From Myxacorys chilensis ATA2-1-KO14 (lineage in GTDB: Bacteria; Cyanobacteriota; Cyanobacteriia; Leptolyngbyales; Leptolyngbyaceae), in the NCBI GenBank assembly GCA_019359275.1, contig JAHHHP010000017.1, positions 1-64,000 of the forward strand: 64,000 nt of DNA, written 5' to 3'. Positions 1 through 6,590 of this stretch are shown here, in pieces (position 1 is the first letter of the stretch; each line of letters starts with the position of its first letter). The notes under the pieces are model-generated. The model saw nothing but the letters and a program-made list of their open reading frames with translations. It made no database searches and was not told the origin of the DNA. The translations under genes and the position numbers were made by a program.

Positions 1-77
1 TCGATTGTGATGCACGATGTGGTCATCGGACTATTCATCAATCGAATCGCCTTTGGACTAGTCATTTAGACCCAAAC

Positions 78-220
78 AACATGTCTGAGACATTACCGAT
101 TCCCGCACAATCAGGACAATGAATTGGCTCTAATACCATGATGCTGAAGGATTAGATAAGTTCACCCTCTATTTCAGCAGATTCTCTCAGTCACAACAAC
201 ATATCTGGGACATTACCGCA
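78..220. repeat. Imperfect 23-bp direct repeat inside the cas12k remnant
   Basis: A 23-bp stretch at 78-100 recurs at 198-220 with two mismatches, about 120 bp apart. The second copy is in frame with the cas12k C-terminus. The first carries TGA where the second has TGG. This suggests local duplication or rearrangement during decay of the gene. Confidence 0.5.
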
Positions 221-439
221 GAACAGAAATGCCCAGGCTACTTAGAGGGACAGCAGAAATATGCCAAGCAGTACCGTGCCAGTGTTCACCGCTGGAGCTA
301 TGGCAGACTCATTGAGAGTATTCGGAGCCAAGCAACCAAACTTGGCATTGCGATCGAGGAAGCGAAACAACCGCGTGCTGGGAAGATAGAAGAGAAAGCC
401 CGAGATGTCGCGATCGCAGCGTATCAAGCTCGCGCTTGA
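134..439 (+). pseudogene. cas12k: Cas12k C-terminal remnant (type V-K effector)
   Basis: Read in the frame that stops at TGA 437-439, this encodes about 101 residues. It ends in a basic segment with KYAKQYRASVHRWSYGRLI, then EEAKQP and EKARDVAIAAYQAR, which I recognise as the C-terminal signature of Cas12k, the nuclease-dead effector that guides V-K CAST insertion. The frame is closed immediately upstream (TAA 131-133, TGA 86-88), and no other frame upstream gives recognisable Cas12k sequence, so only the C-terminal tail remains here. Identification rests on the motif pattern plus position: the tracrRNA begins within 50 bp downstream. Alternative: the C-terminus of a TnpB-like transposase, less likely given the neighbours. 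Confidence 0.75.
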
Positions 440-484
440 AGAAGGCGATTCCAAAAGCTTTGTACCTTGAAAACTGAATAATTT

Positions 485-757
485 AAATGCGCCGCGGCGT
501 AGACTGCTTGCAGTCTACGCTTCGTGCAAAATGAGGGTTAGTTTGGCTGTCTGCCGACAGTCTTGCTTTCTGACCCTGGTAGCTGCTCACCCGGATGCCG
601 TCGGATGAGAAACTTTTGCTTCTCAAAAGAGATTAAGTCATGATTGAAGAGCTAGTCTACTTCAATTATGGCGTAGGTGCGCTCCCGGCAAAAAGGGCGC
701 GGATGTACTGCTGTAGTGGCTACCGAATCACCCCCAATCAAGGGGGAACCCGCTTCT
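485..757 (+). ncRNA. Type V-K CAST tracrRNA
   Basis: The sequence follows the ShCAST tracrRNA scaffold as I remember it: GCGCCGC at 489, a hairpin arm, ATGAGGGTTAGTTTGGCTG at 531, CTTGCTTTCTGACCCTGG at 563, AGCTGCTCACCC, then GGTGCGCTCCC, GGGCGCGGATGTACTGCTG and the CACCCCC/GGGGGAACC hairpin near 728-750. Bases 747-756 (AACCCGCTTC) can pair with GAGGCAGGTT of the local CRISPR repeat, nine of ten positions counting one G-U pair, so they form the anti-repeat. An extra stretch of about 65 nt (606-672) with two small hairpins (GAGAA/TTCTC and ATTGAAG/CTTCAAT) lies where ShCAST has only a short loop. A short open frame across this region is an accident of the RNA gene. Confidence 0.9.
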
Positions 758-957
758 ATTCTTCATTTCAGCGATTCGTAAAGGAGCAATTCCTTGCAGC
801 GATCCGCGCAAAGGCTGATATTCCTTTGTTCACTGGGTTTCACGATGTTAGATCATCTCTAAATTTTGAAACCTTAGGTCTGGAGAAGGGATAGGCAATG
901 CGATCCGCACCAACATCTTCTACACCCTTCATCAGGTTTGGGTTCTAGAAGACTGCG
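758..957 (+). other. Leader between tracrRNA and CRISPR array
   Basis: About 200 bp without a convincing gene. It joins the tracrRNA 3' end to the first repeat and is the expected place for the array leader. No clear promoter was recognised. Confidence 0.4.
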
Positions 958-1422
958 GTCGCAATCACCTGTCTCAACTGAGGCAGGTTGAAAGTCATGG
1001 CGTCCAGATTGGGCTTGCCTGGATTCAGGTCGCAATCACCTGTCTCAACTGAGGCAGGTTGAAAGTCGATCGACTTAAACAGCTCCTTCCAAAAGCGACG
1101 GTCGCAATCACCTGTCTCAACTGAGGCAGGTTGAAAGCATGATTAAAGACGGTATCCGTTGCCACTCCAAGTCGCAATCACCTGTCTCAACTGAGGCAGG
1201 TTGAAAGCATAAACGACGCATGACCCAACGAGTACTCTGAAGTCGCAATCACCTGTCTCAACTGAGGCAGGTTGAAAGTAAGAATCCGGGTTGCATACTT
1301 ATCGGGAACGGTCGTCGCAATCACCTGTCTCAACTGAGGCAGGTTGAAAGGATGTGGTGCATGTCGCTCAGACCTGGATCTTTAGGTCGCAATCACCTGT
1401 CTCAATTGGAGCAGGTTAAACG
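958..1422 (+). CRISPR. CRISPR array, seven 37-bp repeats (type V-K)
   Basis: Six identical 37-bp repeats start at 958, 1029, 1101, 1171, 1242 and 1314 (beginning GTCGCAATCACC and ending CAGGTTGAAAG). A seventh, degenerate repeat lies at 1386-1422. The six spacers are 33-35 bp (995-1028, 1066-1100, 1138-1170, 1208-1241, 1279-1313, 1351-1385). The repeat 3' end pairs with the tracrRNA anti-repeat, so the array belongs to the Cas12k system. The terminal repeat has several changes in its 3' third, as is usual at the leader-distal end. No adaptation genes are visible, as is typical for V-K CASTs. None of the spacers has an obvious match inside this window. Confidence 0.97.
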
Positions 1423-1508
1423 ATCCTTCATGTGATCAGTGAGCCATTATCATTGCAATCGCTTATTCTGAAAAGGCTCAATTTGCTGAGCTTGATTCCT
1501 AGCGAGGA

Positions 1509-1563
1509 TATGCAAATCCCGTACGCGAACAGGGTGGGTTGAAAGCTTACAGGTAGACTGTCT
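1509..1563 (+). ncRNA. Delocalised homing crRNA unit
   Basis: A diverged repeat (about 1509-1545) keeps TGCAA near its start and ends GGGTGGGTTGAAAG, which is the part that pairs with the tracrRNA. It is followed by an 18-nt spacer at 1546-1563. The spacer matches the opposite strand of 1858-1875 just outside the transposon end at 17 of 18 positions, with the first 15 perfect. A GTC PAM lies at 1878-1876. In known V-K CASTs such a separate short-spacer unit guides insertion into the chromosomal attachment site. Confidence 0.85.
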
Positions 1564-1654
1564 AGCTTGAAGGTGCAGGCTTTAAGGTCAAGGAGTCTCA
1601 TTCACGAGGAGCCTAGACAAGTACCACCTTGGCTCAATCAGTTAGCACTAAAGT

Positions 1655-1815
1655 GTCTGTTGTCACTTCCTAATTAAGTTACACATAGTACATGTTCAAA
1701 TAGCGACAAGTAATTTGTCACTACTGCTTAAATGACAACAATCTGTCATCGCGACAAGTAATTTGTCTCGACGACACTAATTTGTCACCGACGACATTTA
1801 ATTAGTCACTGTACA
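1655..1815. mobile_element. CAST left end with TnsB-type binding motifs
   Basis: Repeated GACA-N(6-8)-TGTC-like motifs occur at about 1705-1720, 1733-1748, 1753-1767, 1773-1787 and 1793-1808. The outermost continues to AGTCACTGTACA at 1804-1815. Read from the outside in, the end starts TGTACAGTGAC, matching the ShCAST left end as I recall it. These would be the TnsB recognition sites that define the element boundary. Confidence 0.85.
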
Positions 1816-1878
1816 TTTAAACAAAAAATTGCCTGACTCTTAAAAGCCCCCAGAGTCAGGCAGTCTACCTGTAAGGAC
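1816..1878. other. CAST insertion site: putative target duplication, protospacer and PAM
   Basis: TTTAA at 1816-1820 would be the 5-bp target-site duplication; the partner copy is outside the window. The protospacer on the minus strand runs from 1875 down to 1858, with its PAM (GTC) at 1878-1876. From the base after the PAM to the insertion point is 60 bp, inside the 60-66 bp range known for V-K CASTs. Confidence 0.8.
1831..1861 (-). terminator. Rho-independent terminator hairpin at the CAST attachment site
   Basis: A perfect 9-bp stem (GCCTGACTC 1831-1839 with GAGTCAGGC 1853-1861) is followed on the minus strand by AATTTTTT. It would end a minus-strand transcript arriving from the 1900-2150 side. 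The protospacer used for CAST homing begins at the foot of this hairpin. Confidence 0.65.
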
Positions 1879-1889
1879 GCCTTGTTATC

Positions 1890-1913
1890 GAAAAAAACTA
1901 AACAAACTTAGTT
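1890..1913 (-). terminator. Second minus-strand terminator-like hairpin
   Basis: AACTAA (1896-1901) pairs with TTAGTT (1908-1913), and a run of T follows on the minus strand. It lies upstream of the hairpin at 1831-1861 in the same orientation, which hints at a short minus-strand RNA in this gap. Confidence 0.45.
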
Positions 1914-1968
1914 GCCCCCTAGTTGCTTAGCTCTGTCCGAATGCGTTCCTCAGATTTGAATCTAGTAT

Positions 1969-1988
1969 GGAATACTTACGGGTATTCC
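1969..1988. promoter_or_regulatory. Perfect inverted repeat GGAATAC-N6-GTATTCC
   Basis: A perfect 7-6-7 palindrome lies in the gap between the CAST and the gene at 2180. It could be an operator for that gene or part of a minus-strand small RNA. The rest of the 1880-2179 gap shows no coding sequence I can support. Confidence 0.35.
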
Positions 1989-2179
1989 CCCTCAAAGAAA
2001 GTACTCATTTTTACATCAATTTTGAATTTAGCACGTAGAAGAATTCCGTAAATTCTCTCCCTGCACTTGCCAAAACACCCATTCAAGTGGGTTCAAATTT
2101 AGCTTGACGGAAACTCCTGAGCTAAAGCAGATAAAATTAAGACAGACTCAGTTCGCTATACCGAAGCAAGCCGCAACTC

Positions 2180-3127
2180 ATGCTAATTCCCCTTAGCCGT
2201 AAAAAATTTGAAGATTTAATTCCGCTTGTCGCGACAGGCGCTCAATACAAATACTGTTGGGGAAAGTTTCCGGATTTTCTGAGACGGATCCTCGTGTCTA
2301 TCTCAGCCCTCGCGTCTATCCTTTTAATTCGAGCGGTTTTTGGCTCTGGAGAATTCCAAGACAGCTTACAAAGCGTAACGTTCTTCATCGGATTGTTTGC
2401 ATTGGTCTATTGGCTATGGAGTCCAGTTTTGCAAGCGAGCTTACGGAACTTCGCTTACCGGCGCTATAAATTTTCTGGTTTTTTGCAGGGAGAGGTGTTA
2501 GATGTTTACCTCAGTGACGAATTAATTAGCACTGAAGAGAATGTCAACAATCGAGGCGAGTTGGTGGTTGTTGAAAACCGAGAGCGCCGAATTAATCTAG
2601 AAGTTGGGGACGAATCAGGATTTACAACTTTGCTACAGGTTCCGCTTCGACAAGAGCATCAAGCCATTTTGCCGGGAGACGCTGCTGAACTGCTAGTCGT
2701 CTCTAATCGCCCAGATTTGGGGCGAATTGCAAAAGTCTCAGACATCTTTATTCCTCGCAGTGGAATTTGGGTAAGCGATTATCCTTACCTGCGGCGCGAT
2801 GAATTTGAAGCGGTGAGCCGTAGGTTGGAAGCGGATGGATACGTTGAGTCTGAGGAGAATTACGACGAATCGCCAAGAAGGCAGTTTTACACCGAAGAAC
2901 GTCAACGTTCTTCTCGCACTGAAGTACCTCGACGTTCTGCTCGCTTAGCCTATGATCAGCCTAACGATCAGTATGATGAAGCTCCGAGAAGAAACTCCCC
3001 TTCTCGGTCACTTAAATCATCTGAAGACTCTATCCGCGCCGACTCTCAAGCACGACCTAGAAAGCGCATTCCAAAAACTGGTGCAAACGGAAACGATCTA
3101 TATCGCCGAGTCGATCCTCGCGATTAG
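2180..3127 (+). CDS. Conserved cyanobacterial membrane protein of unknown function
   Basis: 315 residues. Two hydrophobic segments (about 37-55 and 64-82) follow a conserved start (MLIPLSRKKFEDLIPLVATG). A soluble domain to about residue 215 comes next, then a low-complexity Arg/Ser/Glu-rich tail. Relatives in cyanobacteria are often labelled 'phosphate ABC transporter permease', but the sequence has no permease architecture, so I do not adopt that name. The ATG has only a weak ribosome-binding site. It is the first gene outside the CAST and stands alone, with a convergent M16 gene downstream. Confidence 0.7.
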   Translation: MLIPLSRKKFEDLIPLVATGAQYKYCWGKFPDFLRRILVSISALASILLIRAVFGSGEFQDSLQSVTFFIGLFALVYWLWSPVLQASLRNFAYRRYKFSGFLQGEVLDVYLSDELISTEENVNNRGELVVVENRERRINLEVGDESGFTTLLQVPLRQEHQAILPGDAAELLVVSNRPDLGRIAKVSDIFIPRSGIWVSDYPYLRRDEFEAVSRRLEADGYVESEENYDESPRRQFYTEERQRSSRTEVPRRSARLAYDQPNDQYDEAPRRNSPSRSLKSSEDSIRADSQARPRKRIPKTGANGNDLYRRVDPRD

Positions 3128-3270
3128 CATTAGGCGCAACTAACGTCTGAGGCTCTTTGCCGTCTTTATCAACACTAAAGAGTCATTGTTTAAAACTGAC
3201 AGAGCAGAATGGGGTGCAGTTCTACCAGTCGTATATGACGGAAATGCGATCAGTTGCGTCGCTACAGAAA

Positions 3271-4575
3271 TTACTCGCCAATCAATGACGCTGGGCCTAA
3301 CAGCGAGATGTAAGCTGTCCCAAAACAACGAAGTGCGGCACTTTGAGCCGTTTCAGCCGTGACAGCCGCAACTTCTTCCTGAAAGCGCGTATCAAACTCT
3401 ACACCAAGTTCAAGCGTCTCGTACCAACCAAAGATTTGCGCTAATTGAGAATTTGTTTGTTTACCTAGTGCATATTGTCCAAGCAATTTATTCTTGGCGG
3501 TTTGTAGTTCTTCTGACGTGAGAGGCGTGGTTTGGAGGCGATCTATCTCGGTTTTGAGTCCGTCAAGCGCGATCGCAGTATTGACCGGAGCCGTTCCCAT
3601 ATACGTGACAAAATGCGATGTGTTGAGCCGAGTGGGATAGAAGGCAGACACTTCATATGCTAATCCTCGCTTTTCTCGCAACTCAACAAACAAGCGACTC
3701 GATAATCCGTTGCCCAAATACGTATTCAATAGCTTTAGGGCCACATAATCGGTCATAGCTCCATCCGCTTGCAGGGAAGGAGCCAAGTAGCCCAACATCA
3801 CAATGGACTGTTGCGTTTCTTGAGGCGTTGTCACCCGATGTTCAGTCGGTGAGGTTCCGTTTGACTGCCCCGTGATCGCTGGAAAATTTAGTATCGGGCG
3901 CTGTTTTGACCCAGCGCTCCAGTCGCCAAAGCTTTCTTCTACCAGTGCAACAGCTTCATCTGGAGTAATTCGACCAGCAATGCTGATGACCAAATTATCG
4001 GGGCGAAAATGAGTTTCATAGTACTCTTGCAAATCTTGACGAGTCAGCTGAGACACCGTTTCTTCGGTTCCTAAACCTGACAGCGCATAGGGATGCTGAC
4101 CATACATCGCTTGACGCAACTGATCAAAGGCAACGGTAAACGGCTGTTCTTGCTGGGAACGAATGGCTTGTAGCGTGAGCCGCTGTTCTAACTCGACTTC
4201 GGCTTCTGGAAATGTGGGCGATCGCATCAATTCTGCCGCCAACGACAGCATATCTGCGAAGTCGGACGACACTGTTTTTAAGCTGAGCAAGAAGTAATCT
4301 GATGCCGCATCCGTTCCCAGACTTGCGCCAATTGATTCGACTCGCTCTGCAATATCTAACGAGGAAAGCCGCTCAGTTCCTTTCGTTAAAACGGCTGAAA
4401 GGAGGTGAGAAAGCCCGGATTTTTCTCGCGATTCCCAACGAGTCCCGGCTTTGAGAAACAGCCGCGCCGCAATAATGTCGGCAGACGGATTTTCGATCAC
4501 GAGTACCGTGATGCCATTGTTCAAAATGCGACGATGAATGGTGCGATTTTGAGGAAGCGCAATAGTTGAAGTCAC
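3271..4575 (-). CDS. M16 family peptidase-like protein, non-catalytic subunit
   Basis: M16 (pitrilysin/processing peptidase) fold, about 434 residues. The zinc-binding HXXEH motif is replaced by HLLSA (about residues 57-61), so it should not bind zinc. The GLSH...LTKGT frame around the motif and the C-terminal M16 half with the R/Y-containing loop (LREKRGLAYEVSAFYP) are intact. It lies 90 bp downstream of a catalytic M16 gene on the same strand, so the two probably form a heterodimer as in other bacterial M16B pairs. I chose the GTG start at 4575 because AAGGA lies just upstream and the protein then begins MTSTIALPQN like its relatives. An ATG at 4620 would add 15 residues. Confidence 0.88.
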   Translation of the reverse strand: MTSTIALPQNRTIHRRILNNGITVLVIENPSADIIAARLFLKAGTRWESREKSGLSHLLSAVLTKGTERLSSLDIAERVESIGASLGTDAASDYFLLSLKTVSSDFADMLSLAAELMRSPTFPEAEVELEQRLTLQAIRSQQEQPFTVAFDQLRQAMYGQHPYALSGLGTEETVSQLTRQDLQEYYETHFRPDNLVISIAGRITPDEAVALVEESFGDWSAGSKQRPILNFPAITGQSNGTSPTEHRVTTPQETQQSIVMLGYLAPSLQADGAMTDYVALKLLNTYLGNGLSSRLFVELREKRGLAYEVSAFYPTRLNTSHFVTYMGTAPVNTAIALDGLKTEIDRLQTTPLTSEELQTAKNKLLGQYALGKQTNSQLAQIFGWYETLELGVEFDTRFQEEVAAVTAETAQSAALRCFGTAYISLLGPASLIGE

Positions 4576-4664
4576 GGTAAGAAAATCCTTGGCGCGGGAA
4601 CTGCCTGAAACACACCTCATTCTAGCGGCTCAGGTGCAGAGTTGCGAACTACAGATGTTTAACG

Positions 4665-6008
4665 CTACAGAGGTTTAACGACGACTGCCGCATAGCGGTA
4701 GGGCGAAAGATACTGACTCGCCAGATTTTGCAGATCTTCAGTGGTAAATTCTTTGATCCATTGAGGATAGGCGATCGCAGTCTCTAAATCTGCCAAGGTG
4801 TGATAGTAGCCGTAGAGTCCAGCAATTTGGCTGGGTGTCTCGGTCGAGAAGGCATGATCGTTGCAAAGCAAGCGTTTGCTGCGCTCTAATTCCGATTCGT
4901 TTATTCGGGCGGTGATTAGGTGAGAGAAGCGATCGCAGATCAGTGCTTCAACGCGCTCCAGATTTTCGGCATCTAGCCAAGCCGTGATTGTAAATAAGCT
5001 CGACTCTTGCTGCAAGGAAAATCCGCTACTCACTTCTTGTACCAACTGACGCTCTTCGCGGAGTTCTTGCACAAGTCGCGACGTTCGCCCTTCGGCTAAC
5101 GTGGCAGATAGCAGATCCAATCCGCACGCATCTTTGATCGGATCAAGATGTTGTTCGGGTGAAAAGCGGTTCCACGGTAGGACATCATCGCGCTTTTCCT
5201 GCATGAGAGGATCGATGCCGGGACCCATCCATGCCATCATTAGTCGAGCTTGTTCTAGTCGAGGCAAGCGTAATTCTTGCCGCCGAATGTCGGTCATGGG
5301 CGGTTCTGCTTCAGCCTCATGCTGAGGGCAATCGCCCGGAGATGGAAAATCTCGGAACGATCGCTCGACTAAAGCAATCGCCTCGTCTTGATCCATGTCG
5401 CCAACCAGCACAACCGTCATATTTTCCGGCTGATAGTGGGCGCGATGAAACGCTCGCATTTCAGACGGCGATCGCTGCATTAACAGTTCCTCAGTGCCCA
5501 AAATCGGACGCCCGTAAGGATGGCGTTGATAGACACCTTCAATTAATGCCTGAAATGCAAGACAGTCCGGACTGTCATAGGTTTGATAAATTTCCTCAAA
5601 GACCACCTCGCGCTCACGCACAAATTCCTCATCGGGAATCGCGGCATGGAGCAGCAGTTCTGCTAAATAGGGCAATGTATCGACTAAATCTGGAGCGGCA
5701 AGGGTCATGAAATAGTGGGCATAGTCGTAGCTGGTTGCCGCATTCGTCATGCCGCCTCGACCCTCGATCGCATAGTCAAACTGCCCCGGCAGAATGCGAT
5801 TGGTTCCCTTAAAGATCATGTGTTCAAGAAAGTGCGCCATCCCCGACCACTGATCAATTTCGCGAATTGAGCCTGCTTTGACCCACACATCAACAGCAGC
5901 AACTCCGCATCCTGGAATGTATTGATGAATCAGCGTTAGTTTGTTGGCCAGTTTGAGGGGAGTTGCTGGTAACGAAAGGGTTGATTGGGACGTTCTAATA
6001 AAATTCAA
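4665..6008 (-). CDS. M16 family zinc peptidase, catalytic subunit
   Basis: 447 residues. It keeps the inverted zinc motif HFLEH (59-63) and the downstream glutamate in EREVVFEEI (about 138), so it should be an active metallopeptidase of subfamily M16B. The two homologous halves characteristic of the clamshell fold are both present. It is the upstream gene of a two-gene unit with the non-catalytic partner at 3271-4575. Substrates of cyanobacterial M16B pairs are poorly known; cytoplasmic peptide turnover is likely. No signal peptide is evident. Confidence 0.93.
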   Translation of the reverse strand: MNFIRTSQSTLSLPATPLKLANKLTLIHQYIPGCGVAAVDVWVKAGSIREIDQWSGMAHFLEHMIFKGTNRILPGQFDYAIEGRGGMTNAATSYDYAHYFMTLAAPDLVDTLPYLAELLLHAAIPDEEFVREREVVFEEIYQTYDSPDCLAFQALIEGVYQRHPYGRPILGTEELLMQRSPSEMRAFHRAHYQPENMTVVLVGDMDQDEAIALVERSFRDFPSPGDCPQHEAEAEPPMTDIRRQELRLPRLEQARLMMAWMGPGIDPLMQEKRDDVLPWNRFSPEQHLDPIKDACGLDLLSATLAEGRTSRLVQELREERQLVQEVSSGFSLQQESSLFTITAWLDAENLERVEALICDRFSHLITARINESELERSKRLLCNDHAFSTETPSQIAGLYGYYHTLADLETAIAYPQWIKEFTTEDLQNLASQYLSPYRYAAVVVKPL

Positions 6009-6307
6009 GGTAAGTGTTGACCTGAATTAGGGGAGTACAACTGAGACTAAGTAAGGTTGAATTGAGAAACTGAGAAGCAATAATTTCGCGGGAAGTCTTC
6101 ATGCTATCTCGCTATCTTTACGACTGCAAATTAAAGTCGCTTGTGCATGCGAGTAGCCTGAATTATTAAAAAGAAAGATCTGCGGCGACTTGCGTATTCG
6201 ATTCTGACTCTCATCTTCGCATTAAGACAAGGTTAAATTATCGCTCGAAAGGTATTCTTGATAAAACGCAAACTTCAGTAGACTGTCCACACAGAGCTTG
6301 TCTACTA

Positions 6308-6339
6308 ATAAAAATTCCCCCACTATAGCTAGCGAGGGA
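6308..6339 (-). terminator. Terminator downstream of 6S RNA
   Basis: On the minus strand TCCCTCGC pairs with GTGGGGGA (8 bp including G-U pairs), followed by ATTTTTATT. It lies just beyond the 3' end of the 6S RNA and would end its transcript. Confidence 0.65.
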
Positions 6340-6352
6340 TTAAAAAAGATAG

Positions 6353-6535
6353 GGTACCGCAATGCCGTCTTGCCTCAGTTTTTGACCTGGTAAAAAACCA
6401 GGTGGGTACCGAACGCCTAACTTTAAGTTTCTGGGTACAAGCCCAGTTTACTGCCGTCAGACCTTATTGGCTCCCGAAAGTGACAAAGCATAGATCATAA
6501 AACATTATTGGCAGTCACCAACACCGCAGTACAAC
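6353..6535 (-). ncRNA. ssrS: 6S RNA (cyanobacterial SsaA type)
   Basis: About 183 nt on the minus strand. The ends can form a 12-bp closing stem: GUACUGCGGUGU at the 5' end with GGCAUUGCGGUAC at the 3' end, using several G-U pairs. An internal hairpin built on ACCTGG/CCAGGT, preceded by TTCGGTACCC, resembles cyanobacterial 6S RNAs as I remember them. Its place next to purK is a known arrangement in cyanobacteria. 6S RNA mimics an open promoter and binds the RNA polymerase-sigma complex. Here it lies downstream of purK on the same strand, so it could be made from its own promoter or processed from a purK read-through transcript. Exact ends are estimates. Confidence 0.75.
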
Positions 6536-6590
6536 CTTTGATTATTCTAACCGGATAACTTTCAAAGTGGTAGCTTTAGCCAAACTTTTT

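Larger units (their letters stand above)
1..1815 (+). mobile_element. Type V-K CRISPR-associated transposon (CAST), CRISPR-proximal (left) end
   Basis: The segment holds, in the order known for type V-K CASTs, a cas12k C-terminal remnant, tracrRNA, CRISPR array, delocalised crRNA unit and a transposon end ending in TGTACA (1810-1815). The window begins inside the element, so tnsB, tnsC, tniQ and the other end are not visible and I cannot say whether they survive. By the ShCAST convention, as I recall it, the CRISPR-side end is the left end and lies nearest the target PAM, which fits what is seen here. The cas12k reading frame is broken upstream, so this copy is probably not autonomous. Confidence 0.85.

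Noticed and set aside
242..454. 70-residue minus-strand reading frame
   Set aside because: It is antisense to the recognisable Cas12k C-terminus.
640..894. 84-residue reading frame on the plus strand
   Set aside because: It lies over the tracrRNA 3' half and leader; its apparent amino acids come from conserved RNA sequence.
1880..1960. GATTCAAATCT as the T-loop of a tRNA at the CAST site
   Set aside because: The T-arm does not pair and no D-arm, anticodon arm or acceptor stem could be built around it.
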